DNA of 39,548 bases from Microbacterium sp. MYb54 (lineage in GTDB: Bacteria; Actinomycetota; Actinomycetes; Actinomycetales; Microbacteriaceae). The notes under the pieces were generated by a model. That model had not been told where the DNA came from and did no database searches. It saw only the letters and a list, made by a program, of their open reading frames with translations. Numbering within the stretch: position 1 is the stretch's first letter; the number at the start of each line of letters is the position of its first letter. Below are positions 8,397 through 16,398 of the stretch, piece after piece. The position numbers were made by a program, and so were the translations under genes. Where the stretch lies: contig NZ_PCPA01000030.1 in the NCBI RefSeq assembly GCF_002979515.1, positions 1 through 39,548 on the forward strand, read 5' to 3'.

Positions 8397-10673
8397 ATGG
8401 ACCTTCTCCGCATCACGGGTGCGCGGACGAACAACCTCCGCGACGTCTCCGTCGACGTTCCCAAGAAGCTGCTGACCGTCTTCACCGGCGTCTCCGGCTC
8501 CGGCAAATCCTCCCTCGTGCTCGACACGATCGCCGCCGAGGCACAGCGGCTCGTCAACGACTCCTACTCGACCTTCATCCGCGCGCGACTGCCGCAGATG
8601 CCGGCGCCCGACGTGCAGGCGATGGACGGCCTGACCTTCACGGTGCTCATCGACCAGCGCCGGTTCACGGGCAACGCGCGCTCGACCGTGGCGACCGCGA
8701 CCGACCTGGCCTCCCTCGTGCGCCTCGTGTTCTCGCGCGTCGGCGAACCCTCGGCCGGTTACTCCCCCGCCTACTCGTTCAACGATCCATCCGGCATGTG
8801 CCCGACCTGCGAGGGGCTCGGCACGGTGTACGACATCGACATCGACGCGCTGATCGATCCCGAGAAGAACATCGACGAGGGGCCGGTGCGGTTCAGCCTG
8901 TTCCGTCCGGGCGTGTACCGGTGGAAGCGCTTCGCGTACTGCGGGCTGTTCGACCGCGAGAAGCCCCTCAAGGAATACACGGCCGAGGAGATGGACCAGT
9001 TCCTCTACGCCGACAAACTCAAGCTCGACGACCCCGATCCGCGGTTTCCGCAGAGCGCCCGGTTCGACGGGGTGATCACGCGGATGCGCGACGTCTTCCT
9101 CAAGCAGCGCCCGGTGAAGATGTCGGCCTCGGTGCGCGAAGAGCTCGATCGGCTCGTGACCCACCACACGTGCCCGGACTGCCACGGCGCGCGGGTGAAC
9201 GAGGCCGCACGGGCGAGCCTCATCGACGGACACTCGATCGTGGACTGGATGCACATGCCGGTGGCCGAGCTGCACGCGCTGCTCGACGAGTTCGACGACC
9301 CTCGAGTGGCGCCGGCGGTCGGGGGCATCCGCCACGTGCTCGATGCTCTGCTCTCGGTCGGCCTCGGCTATCTCACGCTCGACCGCGAGTCGGCCAGTCT
9401 GTCCGGCGGCGAGGCCCAGCGCGTCAAGATCGTGCGCCACCTCGGGAGCGCCCTCACCGACGTCACCTATGTGTTCGACGAACCCAGCACCGGATTGCAC
9501 CCTGCCGACATCCAGCGGCCCGTGGCCCTGCTGCAGCGCCTGCGCGACGCGGGCAACACGATCCTCGTCGTCGAGCACCACCCGCAGGTGATCGCCGTCG
9601 CAGACCACGTCGTCGACCTCGGGCCCGGGGCGGGTTCCGCCGGCGGGATCGTGCAGTTCGAAGGAGCGCCTGCAGCACTGCGCGGCAGCGACACCCTCAC
9701 CGGACGACTGCTCGCCGCGCCGCTGCGGCTCGCCAGGTCGACACGTCAAGCACGCGGGAGCGTCACGGTGAAGGATGCGCGATCGCACAACCTCTGCGGG
9801 TTCGACGTCGACATCCCGTTCGGTGTGCTCACCGCCGTCACGGGGGTCGCCGGTTCGGGCAAGAGCTCCTTCGCGACCGCTGAGCTGCCGCGCCAGCACC
9901 CGGAGTTCACCGTCGTCGGGCAGGATCCGTTGCGGGGCGGAGCCCGGTCGACGACGCTGAGCATCCTGCGCATCGCCGATACCGTGCGCGAGGTGTTCGC
10001 CGCAGCATCGGGCCTCGACGCATCGTGGTTCAGCTTCAACTCCCGGGGGGCCTGCCCCACCTGCCGCGGACGGGGCCACATCACGACCGAGCTCGCGTTC
10101 CTCGACGACGTCTCCCTCCCGTGCGATGCCTGTGGCGGACTGCGCTTCAACCCGACCGCGCTCGGGGTGCAGGTCGACGGCGCATCGATCGCCGATGTGC
10201 TGGCCTCCACTCCCGCCGAGGTCAGCGCGCTCTTCTCCACACATGCCGACGTGGTCGCGGCCCTCGATTGGGTGCAGCGCACCGGCTTGAGCTACATCCC
10301 GGTCGGGCGCTCGCTCGACACCCTCTCCGGCGGCGAGAAGCAGCGGCTGCTCCTGGCCCGACACCTCAGCGACCCGCAGCGCGACCGGGCGGACCTCATC
10401 GTCCTCGACGAGCCGACCTCAGGCCTGCACCCCGACGATGTCGACACCATCAACCGTCTCTTCGACGATCTGCTCGACGAGGGCGCGACCCTGGTCGTCG
10501 TCGAGCACAACCTGCGGGTGGTCGCCCGCGCCGATCACATCGTCGACATCGGCCCCGGTGCCGGGTCGGAGGGAGGCCGCCTCATCTTCACCGGCACGCC
10601 GGCGGAGATCGTGCACGACGAGCGATCACTCACCGGGAAGGCACTCGCCGCAGCTTCTCACCTGCACCGCTGA
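8397..10673 (+). CDS. UvrA-like ABC ATPase (excinuclease subunit A paralogue)
   Basis: About 758 aa with two UvrA-type ABC modules. Walker A motifs are GVSGSGKSS (about residue 33) and GVAGSGKSS (about 485). Signatures are SLSGGEAQRVKIVRHL and TLSGGEKQRLLLARHL; Walker B segments are VTYVFDEPSTGLHP and IVLDEPTSGLHP. Zn-finger-like CPTC...CPDC and CPTC...CDAC pairs are present. At about 760 aa it is clearly shorter than a canonical UvrA (about 950), so it is the short actinobacterial paralogue (DrrC-like). Such proteins are linked to drug tolerance or DNA-lesion binding rather than core NER (family knowledge). The in-frame GTG at 8391 is an alternative start. Confidence 0.85.
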   Translation: MDLLRITGARTNNLRDVSVDVPKKLLTVFTGVSGSGKSSLVLDTIAAEAQRLVNDSYSTFIRARLPQMPAPDVQAMDGLTFTVLIDQRRFTGNARSTVATATDLASLVRLVFSRVGEPSAGYSPAYSFNDPSGMCPTCEGLGTVYDIDIDALIDPEKNIDEGPVRFSLFRPGVYRWKRFAYCGLFDREKPLKEYTAEEMDQFLYADKLKLDDPDPRFPQSARFDGVITRMRDVFLKQRPVKMSASVREELDRLVTHHTCPDCHGARVNEAARASLIDGHSIVDWMHMPVAELHALLDEFDDPRVAPAVGGIRHVLDALLSVGLGYLTLDRESASLSGGEAQRVKIVRHLGSALTDVTYVFDEPSTGLHPADIQRPVALLQRLRDAGNTILVVEHHPQVIAVADHVVDLGPGAGSAGGIVQFEGAPAALRGSDTLTGRLLAAPLRLARSTRQARGSVTVKDARSHNLCGFDVDIPFGVLTAVTGVAGSGKSSFATAELPRQHPEFTVVGQDPLRGGARSTTLSILRIADTVREVFAAASGLDASWFSFNSRGACPTCRGRGHITTELAFLDDVSLPCDACGGLRFNPTALGVQVDGASIADVLASTPAEVSALFSTHADVVAALDWVQRTGLSYIPVGRSLDTLSGGEKQRLLLARHLSDPQRDRADLIVLDEPTSGLHPDDVDTINRLFDDLLDEGATLVVVEHNLRVVARADHIVDIGPGAGSEGGRLIFTGTPAEIVHDERSLTGKALAAASHLHR

Positions 10674-10712
10674 AGAGCGGAAGCCCGAAGCGCGACGACA
10701 GGAAGCCCCGAG

Positions 10713-10740
10713 TCGAGACGACGAGACGAGACGAGACGAC
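10713..10740. repeat. GACGA/GAGAC microrepeat
   Basis: Four GAGAC copies lie at 10715, 10723, 10728 and 10733, mostly as tandem GACGA units, in the 3' spacer of the UvrA-like gene just before its terminator hairpin. Probably simple-sequence slippage; no function seen. Confidence 0.6.
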
Positions 10741-10773
10741 AGAGGGACCCGCAGATCATCCGCGGGTCCCTCT
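10741..10773. terminator. Bidirectional intrinsic terminator
   Basis: A perfect 12-bp stem (AGAGGGACCCGC at 10741-10752 with its complement at 10762-10773) and a 9-base loop lie between the convergent UvrA-like gene and clpB. It can serve both transcripts. Confidence 0.85.
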
Positions 10774-10780
10774 TCGCTGT

Positions 10781-10831
10781 TCGACTCAACTCAGCTATCG
10801 AACAAACTCAGCCGTCGAGCGAACTCAGTCG
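10781..10831 (-). repeat. Three tandem 17-bp repeats covering the clpB stop codon
   Basis: In clpB sense the units are CGACTGAGTTCGCTCGA (10831-10815), CGGCTGAGTTTGTTCGA (10814-10798) and TAGCTGAGTTGAGTCGA (10797-10781). They share CTGAGTT and the closing TCGA. The first holds the clpB TGA (10827-10825). The other two repeat TGA at 10810-10808 and 10793-10791, so TGA occurs in all three frames. See the corresponding finding. Confidence 0.75.
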
Positions 10832-13032
10832 AGAAGCTCGGCTTCGATCACGTCGTCATCGTCGACCTCGGGTTCCGGCGTCGCCGAGGTGAGGACGAGG
10901 CCCGTGCCGTCGGCGGCCATGTCGACGCGGACGGAGTCCCCGTCGTGCACGCCACCCGAGAGCAGCGCGGTGGCCAGCTTGTTCTGCACCTCGCTCTGGA
11001 TGAGGCGGCGGAGCGGACGCGCACCGAACATCGGGTCGTACCCACGTTCGGCCAGCCACGACCGGGCGTCGGGGGTGACCGCGAGCGTGAGCCGGCGATC
11101 CTTCAGACGCTTGTGAAGCTGGTCGATCGAGAGCTCGACGATCTGCGCGAGGTCGTCTTCGCTCAGGGCCGAGAACATCACGATGTCATCGAGTCGGTTC
11201 AGGAACTCCGGGCGGAACGCCTGGCGCACGAGAGCCATGACCTGGTCGCGCTTCTCATCGGGTGCGAGCAGCGGGTCGATGAGGATCGGCGAGCCCAGGT
11301 TCGACGTGAGGATGAGGATCACGTTCGTGAAGTCGACCGTGCGCCCCTGTCCGTCGGTCAGACGACCGTCGTCGAGCACCTGCAGCAGCACGTCGAACAC
11401 CTCGGGGTGCGCCTTCTCGACCTCGTCGAGCAGGATGACACTGTACGGGCGGCGTCGCACGGCCTCGGTCAGCTGACCGCCCTGCTCGTAGCCGACGTAC
11501 CCGGGAGGGGCCCCGACGAGTCGGGACACCGAGTGCTTCTCGCCGTACTCCGACATGTCGATGCGCACCATGGCGTGCTCATCGTCGAACAGGAACTCCG
11601 CGAGCGCCTTGGCGAGCTCGGTCTTGCCGACACCGGTCGGCCCGAGGAACAGGAACGAACCGGTCGGACGACCGGGGTCGCTGATGCCGGCCCGCGAGCG
11701 TCGGACGGCATCCGACACGGCCTTCACGGCATCCTTCTGTCCGATCAGGCGCTTGCCGAGCTCGTTCTCCAGGTGCAGGAGCTTCTCGCTCTCGCCCTGC
11801 AGCAGCCGCCCGACGGGGATGCCGGTCCACGCGGCGATCACGGCGGCGATGTCTTCGTCGGTGACCTGCTCGTTGACCATGCGGGGTTCGTCGCGCGTCG
11901 CAGCCTCGGCCTCCTCAGCCTCGGCGATGTCGCGCTCCAGGCGCTTGATGGTCTCGTACTCCAGCTTCGAGGCCTTCGTGTAGTCGGCGTTGCGCATGGC
12001 GAGGTCTCGCTGAGTGATGGCGTCGTCGAGCTGCTTCTTCAGGTCGCCGACCCGGTTCAGCCCCTGGCGCTCACGCGCCCAGCGGGCCTCGAGCTCGGCG
12101 AGCTGGCGCTCCATGCCGACGAGCTGCTCACGCAGTGCGCCGAGGCGCTCCTTCGACGCAGCATCCTTCTCGCGCTTGAGCGCGAGCTCTTCGAGCTTCA
12201 TCCGGTCGACCTGGCGCTTGAGCTGGTCGATCTCCACCGGCGAGGAATCGATCTCCATCTTGAGCCGGGACATCGACTCGTCGACCAGGTCGATGGCCTT
12301 GTCCGGCAGCTGCCGCGAAGGCAGATACCGATCCGACAGCGCGGCAGCTGCGACGAGGGCGCTGTCCGAGATCGTGACACCGTGGTGGGCCTCGTAGCGC
12401 CCCTTGAGTCCGCGGAGGATCGCGATCGTGTCCTCGACCGTGGGCTCGCCGACGTAGACCTGCTGGAAGCGGCGCTCGAGAGCAGCATCCTTCTCGATGA
12501 ACTCGCGGTACTCGTTGAGGGTGGTCGCACCGATCAGCCGCAGTTCGCCGCGGGCCAGCATGGGCTTGAGCATGTTGGAGGCCGCGACCGAACCTTCGCC
12601 GCCACCCGCGCCCATCAGCACATGCAGCTCGTCGATGAAGGTGATGACCTGCCCGTCGGACTCGGTGATCTCCTTGAGCACCTGCTTCAGCCGCTCTTCG
12701 AACTGCCCGCGGTACATGGCGCCGGCCACGAGGGCGGAGATGTCGAGCGTGACCAGCTCCTTGCCCTTGAGGGATTCCGCAACGTCCCCGGCGACGATGC
12801 GCTGGGCGAGGCCTTCGACGACCGCGGTCTTGCCGACACCGGGCTCACCGATCAGCACGGGGTTGTTCTTCGTGCGACGGGTGAGCACCTGGCTGACGCG
12901 TCGGATCTCGCTGTCGCGTCCGATCACGGGGTCGAGCTTGCCCTGGCGTGCACGGTCGGTGAGGTTGATGCCGAACTGCTCGAGGGCGGACTGCTGGTCT
13001 TGATTCTGGGAACCGGTCTGCGGGTTGGTCAT
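10825..13032 (-). CDS. clpB: ClpB-type AAA+ disaggregase lacking the N-terminal domain
   Basis: 735-aa Hsp100 ATPase that resolubilises aggregated proteins, normally with DnaK. NBD1 has Walker A GEPGVGKT (about residue 62) and pore loop GAMYRGQFEERLK (Tyr near 108). The coiled-coil middle domain (about 265-385, heptad-rich KREKDAASKERLGALREQL) marks it as ClpB rather than ClpC. NBD2 has GPTGVGKTELAKAL and pore-loop GYVGY. The protein begins at ALEQFGINLTDRARQGKLDPVIGR, which matches about residue 150 of full-length ClpB, so the Clp_N domain (about 140 aa) is absent. ATG 13032 has a strong AAGGAGGA, so this is the real start. The acidic tail is EPEVDDDDVIEAELLD. An HspR (HAIR) operator lies upstream. 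Confidence 0.92.
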   Translation of the reverse strand: MTNPQTGSQNQDQQSALEQFGINLTDRARQGKLDPVIGRDSEIRRVSQVLTRRTKNNPVLIGEPGVGKTAVVEGLAQRIVAGDVAESLKGKELVTLDISALVAGAMYRGQFEERLKQVLKEITESDGQVITFIDELHVLMGAGGGEGSVAASNMLKPMLARGELRLIGATTLNEYREFIEKDAALERRFQQVYVGEPTVEDTIAILRGLKGRYEAHHGVTISDSALVAAAALSDRYLPSRQLPDKAIDLVDESMSRLKMEIDSSPVEIDQLKRQVDRMKLEELALKREKDAASKERLGALREQLVGMERQLAELEARWARERQGLNRVGDLKKQLDDAITQRDLAMRNADYTKASKLEYETIKRLERDIAEAEEAEAATRDEPRMVNEQVTDEDIAAVIAAWTGIPVGRLLQGESEKLLHLENELGKRLIGQKDAVKAVSDAVRRSRAGISDPGRPTGSFLFLGPTGVGKTELAKALAEFLFDDEHAMVRIDMSEYGEKHSVSRLVGAPPGYVGYEQGGQLTEAVRRRPYSVILLDEVEKAHPEVFDVLLQVLDDGRLTDGQGRTVDFTNVILILTSNLGSPILIDPLLAPDEKRDQVMALVRQAFRPEFLNRLDDIVMFSALSEDDLAQIVELSIDQLHKRLKDRRLTLAVTPDARSWLAERGYDPMFGARPLRRLIQSEVQNKLATALLSGGVHDGDSVRVDMAADGTGLVLTSATPEPEVDDDDVIEAELLD

Positions 13033-13097
13033 GCGCTCCTCCTTGGAGATGCTCCTTCTGGTCGTCTCCCGCTGCCTGTTCAGGAGGCGGGATCAAA

Positions 13098-13118
13098 GTT
13101 GAGTGGTATTGACTCAAG
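13098..13118 (-). promoter_or_regulatory. HAIR operator (HspR binding site) of clpB
   Basis: On the clpB strand the arms are CTTGAGT and ACTCAAC separated by 7 bases, against the HspR consensus CTTGAGT-N7-ACTCAAG: one mismatch. It lies 66-86 bases upstream of ATG 13032. This indicates heat-shock control by HspR, encoded elsewhere. Confidence 0.88.
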
Positions 13119-13119
13119 T

Positions 13120-13128
13120 TTAGCACTC
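13120..13128. promoter_or_regulatory. Exact CIRCE half-site TTAGCACTC next to the HAIR box
   Basis: The nonamer TTAGCACTC is the left arm of the HrcA/CIRCE element. The matching right arm GAGTGCTAA is not found at the canonical 9-base spacing. It may be a decayed CIRCE or chance. Confidence 0.3.
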
Positions 13129-13155
13129 GACCGCCTTATCCTCCAGTCCGCGCGA

Positions 13156-14355
13156 TCAGCGCTCGCGCACGATGGCATCCCAGATCGCGGCCGCGACAGC
13201 GCGCTTGGAGCCGGATGCCGCACCGGCCTCCTCACCCTTCGGCCCCAGGATGTGCACGGCGTTCTCGGCGCTCTCGAATCCGCGCTCCCAGCCGACCTCA
13301 TTCACGATCAACAGGTCGACACCCTTGCGCTGCTGCTTGCGGCGAGCGCGGGCGAGCAGTTCGGCCTCGTCTTCCGGGGTCTCCGCGGCGAAGGCGATCA
13401 CGAGTTGCCCCGGCTTCCGCGACGAAGCCAGAGCGGCGACGATGTCCTCGTTCTCGACCAGCTCGATGGCCGGCACTCCACCGCCCTCCTTGGTGAGCTT
13501 GCGCTCCGACACCACCGCAGGTCGGTAGTCAGCGACCGCCGCCGCCATCACGACCACATCGGCATCGGTCGCCTCCCGCTTCATCGCCTCCGCGAGCTCG
13601 GCAGCAGCGCCCACGCGCACGACGCGGATCGATGGATGCCGCACCTCGGCGAGCACGTCGGCCGAGATGTTCGCCGACACCAGGGTCACCTCCGCACCGC
13701 GCGCGGCGGCCTCAGCGGCGAGCGCCGTCCCCTGCCTGCCACTGGACCGGTTGCCGAGGAACCGCACCGGATCGATCGGCTCGCGCGTACCGCCGGCCGA
13801 GACCACGATGCGCACACCGGCCAGGTCGCCGGGAGACAGCAGCGCTTGAGCCGCGGCGAAGATCTCCTCGGGCTCCGACATCCGCCCCGGTCCGCTGTCG
13901 CCACCGGCGAGTTCGCCATCGGCAGGACCCACGAGGTGCACGCCGCGCTCCCGCAGCGTCGCGATGTTCGCCTGCGTCGCCTTGTTCCGCCACATCTCCG
14001 CGTGCATCGCCGGCGCGATCAGCACCGGGGCCTCGGTGGCGAGCAGAGTCGTACCCAGCAGGTCGTCGGCGAGGCCAGCGGTGATCTTCGCGATCGAGTT
14101 GGCCGTCGCCGGCGCCACGATCACGAGCTCCGCGGCCTGGCCGAGGGCGACGTGGCGCACCTTCGCCACGTCGTCGTGCACGCTCGTGGTGACCGGGTGC
14201 CGGCTGATCGCCTCCCAGGTCGGCAGCCCGACGAAGCGCAACGCGTCTTCGGTGGGCACCACGGTCACATCGTGCCCGCCCTTCGTGAGCAGGCGCACGA
14301 GGTGCACCGTTTTGTACGCGGCGATGCCGCCTGTGACTCCGACGACGATGTTCAC
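13156..14355 (-). CDS. coaBC: Bifunctional phosphopantothenoylcysteine decarboxylase / phosphopantothenate-cysteine ligase
   Basis: Catalyses two steps of coenzyme A synthesis. The 399-aa protein starts VNIVVGVTGGIAAYK (GTG 14355). CoaC half (1 to about 180): flavin motif GVTGGIAAYK, His in SVHDDVAKVRHVAL, APATANS, and the clamp APAMHAEMW. CoaB half (about 190-399): SAGGTREPIDPVRFLGNRSSG, AAAVADYRP and ELVENEDIV. The position of the E. coli catalytic Cys (ACGD-x-GPGRM) reads AGGDSGPGRM here, i.e. Gly. From memory mycobacterial CoaBC also lack this Cys, so it need not mean inactivity. The frame is open upstream to 14430, but the family start is at 14355. Confidence 0.93.
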   Translation of the reverse strand: MNIVVGVTGGIAAYKTVHLVRLLTKGGHDVTVVPTEDALRFVGLPTWEAISRHPVTTSVHDDVAKVRHVALGQAAELVIVAPATANSIAKITAGLADDLLGTTLLATEAPVLIAPAMHAEMWRNKATQANIATLRERGVHLVGPADGELAGGDSGPGRMSEPEEIFAAAQALLSPGDLAGVRIVVSAGGTREPIDPVRFLGNRSSGRQGTALAAEAAARGAEVTLVSANISADVLAEVRHPSIRVVRVGAAAELAEAMKREATDADVVVMAAAVADYRPAVVSERKLTKEGGGVPAIELVENEDIVAALASSRKPGQLVIAFAAETPEDEAELLARARRKQQRKGVDLLIVNEVGWERGFESAENAVHILGPKGEEAGAASGSKRAVAAAIWDAIVRER

Positions 14356-14422
14356 GTCTCGATTCTGCCCCACTGCTCCGCGGCATGGGCCGGCGCGCAG
14401 TCTGCGATCTAGACTTGGCACC

Positions 14423-16150
14423 GTGTGCACGGTCGTGATCGATGTCGAGAATGCCGGTTCCGCACGACTTCTGGCGGTCCGAGATGAGGATCCCTTGCGG
14501 GCCTGGGACTCCCTCGGCCCCTGGTGGCCGGAGGATCACCCCGGCGTGGTCGGGATCCGCGATCGCCGTGCCGGCGGCGCCTGGCTCGCCGCGAACCCCG
14601 CCGAACGTCGGCTCGCCGTGCTGCTGAACCGCGCCGACGTGGCCGACCTCCCGGATGCGCACGCCGTCTCCCGCGGCTCCCTCGCACTCGAGTCGGTCCA
14701 GGGTCGCTCACCCGTGGCCCCACTGCCGATGCACGGGTTCAATCTGCTCGAGGTCGGCCCCGATGGTGCGCGGGTACTGTCCTGGGACGGCGCCGAACTG
14801 CGCGAGACACCCATCGTCCCCGGCACGCACATGATCGCCCACGACGACCTCGACGACGAGACGACACCGCGGATCATGGCGTGGCTGCCGGAGTTCCGCG
14901 CCCTGGGCCCGACAGCGGACAGCGCGGACTGGACGACCGAGTGGACCGCGCTGCTCGCGTCGTCGGCAGAGCTCCCGCCGGAGGATGACCGGGCCATCAT
15001 CCGCGACAACCGCACCCACGGCTACCCCACGCAGTCGCTGCTCTACTGCATCGCCTCGGTGACTGCTGAAGGTATCGATGTGCGCGATGTCGCGCTGCCC
15101 GCCCCGGCCCGCTGGACCGAGCAGTCGGGGTCGACCCGCTCAGGCCGCCGGCACCGCCGACTCCTCCGCGCAGGAGAACCGCGCGCGGTAGGCCGTCGGC
15201 GTGATGCCGAGCACTCTGGCGAAGTTCTGCCGGAGCACGGCCGCCGAACCGAAACCGCACTCATCGGCGATGTGCTCGAGCGGCAGGTCAGTGCGCTCGA
15301 GCATGCGCTGCGCGTGGATGATGCGCTGACGCGCGAGCCAGGATGCAGGCGTCGCGCCGTATTCGGCCTTGAAGCGGCGGGCGAAGGTGCGCGGCGACAT
15401 CAGCGCCCTGGCTGCGAGCTGATCGACACCGAGATCGTCGCGCAGATGCTCGACCGCCCAGTCGGCGACCGCGGCGAGCGAGTCGGTGGGCACCACGGGG
15501 ATCGGGCGGTCGATGAACTGCGCCTGGCCACCGTCGCGCTGCGGAGGAACGACCATCCGGCGGGCGATGCGGTTGGTGAGCTCGGCGCCGACCTCCTGCC
15601 GGAGCAGGTGCAGGCACGCGTCGATCCCGGCGGCCGTGCCCGCGCTCGTGATGATCTTGCCGTCCTGCACGAACAGCACGTCGGGGTCGATGTCGATCTG
15701 CGGGTACATCGAGGCCATGACGTGCGAGTACATCCAATGCGTGGTCGCTCGACGGCCGTCGAGGACGCCTGCGGCGGCAAGGATGAACGATCCGCTGCAG
15801 ACGCTCATGACCCAGGCGTTGCGGGCGACCGCTTGCCGTGCGAGGTCGAGCAGGAGCGGATCGATGTCGCCCCAGCTCTCTCGAGGAAGGGGGCAGAACA
15901 CCACCAGGTCGGCTTCATACGCGAAGGCCAGGTCGTTCTCGACGTTGACGGAGAAGCCCATCTTCGACATCACGACCCCCGCACGGGGTGCCACGATGCG
16001 GAAGTCGAAGTTCGGCACACCGTCGTCCGACCGGTCGAGACCGAAGGCCTCGCAGGCGACGCCGAACTCGAAGGGTGCGAACCCGTCCTGGATGACACAG
16101 GCGACCGTCTTCATACACGCTCCCGATTGGCAGTTTTCATACGTTCATAG
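14423..16150 (+). CDS. NRDE/TANGO2-like protein; frame open far beyond the domain
   Basis: NRDE-family protein starting MCTVVI (GTG 14423), with Cys2 as the putative N-terminal nucleophile. Other family features are the early LAVRDEDPLRAWD, RAGGAWLAANP, LAVLLNRAD, HGFNLLEV, GTHMIAHDDLDD and IIRDNRTHGYPT. The domain ends around residue 235 (about 15130). No stop follows: the same frame stays open to 16150, right through the oppositely oriented GlxA-type regulator (15140-16114). The region after about 15140 looks like antisense translation (Arg-rich), so the functional protein probably corresponds to about 14423-15140. Either the native stop was lost, or the protein really carries a long non-homologous tail, or there is a frame error near 15100-15140. 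The biochemical role of bacterial NRDE proteins is poorly known. Confidence 0.6.
   Translation: MCTVVIDVENAGSARLLAVRDEDPLRAWDSLGPWWPEDHPGVVGIRDRRAGGAWLAANPAERRLAVLLNRADVADLPDAHAVSRGSLALESVQGRSPVAPLPMHGFNLLEVGPDGARVLSWDGAELRETPIVPGTHMIAHDDLDDETTPRIMAWLPEFRALGPTADSADWTTEWTALLASSAELPPEDDRAIIRDNRTHGYPTQSLLYCIASVTAEGIDVRDVALPAPARWTEQSGSTRSGRRHRRLLRAGEPRAVGRRRDAEHSGEVLPEHGRRTETALIGDVLERQVSALEHALRVDDALTREPGCRRRAVFGLEAAGEGARRHQRPGCELIDTEIVAQMLDRPVGDRGERVGGHHGDRAVDELRLATVALRRNDHPAGDAVGELGADLLPEQVQARVDPGGRARARDDLAVLHEQHVGVDVDLRVHRGHDVRVHPMRGRSTAVEDACGGKDERSAADAHDPGVAGDRLPCEVEQERIDVAPALSRKGAEHHQVGFIREGQVVLDVDGEAHLRHHDPRTGCHDAEVEVRHTVVRPVETEGLAGDAELEGCEPVLDDTGDRLHTRSRLAVFIRS
15140..16114 (-). CDS. GlxA-family AraC-type transcriptional regulator
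   Basis: 324 aa. The N-terminal DJ-1/PfpI-like class I amidotransferase domain (1 to about 190) has the typical VCSGSFILAAAGVLDGRRATTHW segment. The C-terminal AraC HTH pair (about 215-315) has LAARALMSPRTFARRFKAEYG and LEHIADECGFGSAAVLRQNF. These regulators respond to small metabolites; the ligand is unknown. ATG 16114 is preceded by GGGAG on its strand. It is convergent with and antisense to the extended NRDE frame. Confidence 0.9.
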   Translation of the reverse strand: MKTVACVIQDGFAPFEFGVACEAFGLDRSDDGVPNFDFRIVAPRAGVVMSKMGFSVNVENDLAFAYEADLVVFCPLPRESWGDIDPLLLDLARQAVARNAWVMSVCSGSFILAAAGVLDGRRATTHWMYSHVMASMYPQIDIDPDVLFVQDGKIITSAGTAAGIDACLHLLRQEVGAELTNRIARRMVVPPQRDGGQAQFIDRPIPVVPTDSLAAVADWAVEHLRDDLGVDQLAARALMSPRTFARRFKAEYGATPASWLARQRIIHAQRMLERTDLPLEHIADECGFGSAAVLRQNFARVLGITPTAYRARFSCAEESAVPAA

Positions 16151-16185
16151 TCTATTCTGCCACTCGTGGCGGTTCGACATCGAAC
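16128..16185. promoter_or_regulatory. GlxA-type regulator promoter region with symmetric sites
   Basis: The spacer between the regulator (minus) and the 53-aa gene (plus) holds TGGCAG (16128-16133) and its complement CTGCCA (16157-16162) 23 bases apart. It also holds a direct repeat TTCATA-CG-TTCATA (about 16136-16149) and a perfect inverted repeat GTTCG-ACAT-CGAAC (16172-16185). These are candidate operators, with autoregulation plausible; assignment is by symmetry only. Confidence 0.4.
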
Positions 16186-16199
16186 GTAGCGTTTCTGCC

Positions 16200-16361
16200 A
16201 TGATACTCCTCATCGCACTCACCCTCCTGGCCGCGTGGGCGATGGTCGCCACCGTCATCGAACTGCGCCGCGACGGCTACCGCCGCACCCCGACCGACTG
16301 GAACCGCGTCGCCGGTCGCGACATCGGCCGGCAGGCCGAGTCCGGGCACATCTACCACTGA
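16200..16361 (+). CDS. Small single-helix membrane protein, 53 aa
   Basis: Starts MILLIALTLLAAWAMVATVIELRR: one N-terminal transmembrane helix and a short basic cytoplasmic tail (RRDGYRRTPTDWNR) ending GHIYH. Coding is supported by the hydrophobic pattern followed by a charged tail and by codon use like its neighbours. I do not recognise a function. Confidence 0.65.
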   Translation: MILLIALTLLAAWAMVATVIELRRDGYRRTPTDWNRVAGRDIGRQAESGHIYH

Positions 16362-16398
16362 TCCCCGCGACACAGCGGCCGGGGCTACGCTCGTCGTC

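Noticed and set aside
8094..10364. Minus-strand open frame opposite the UvrA-like gene
   Set aside because: Shadow frame; the plus strand encodes clear Walker and signature motifs.
10438..14412. Plus-strand open frame across clpB and coaBC
   Set aside because: Antisense shadow of two recognisable genes; composition is not protein-like.
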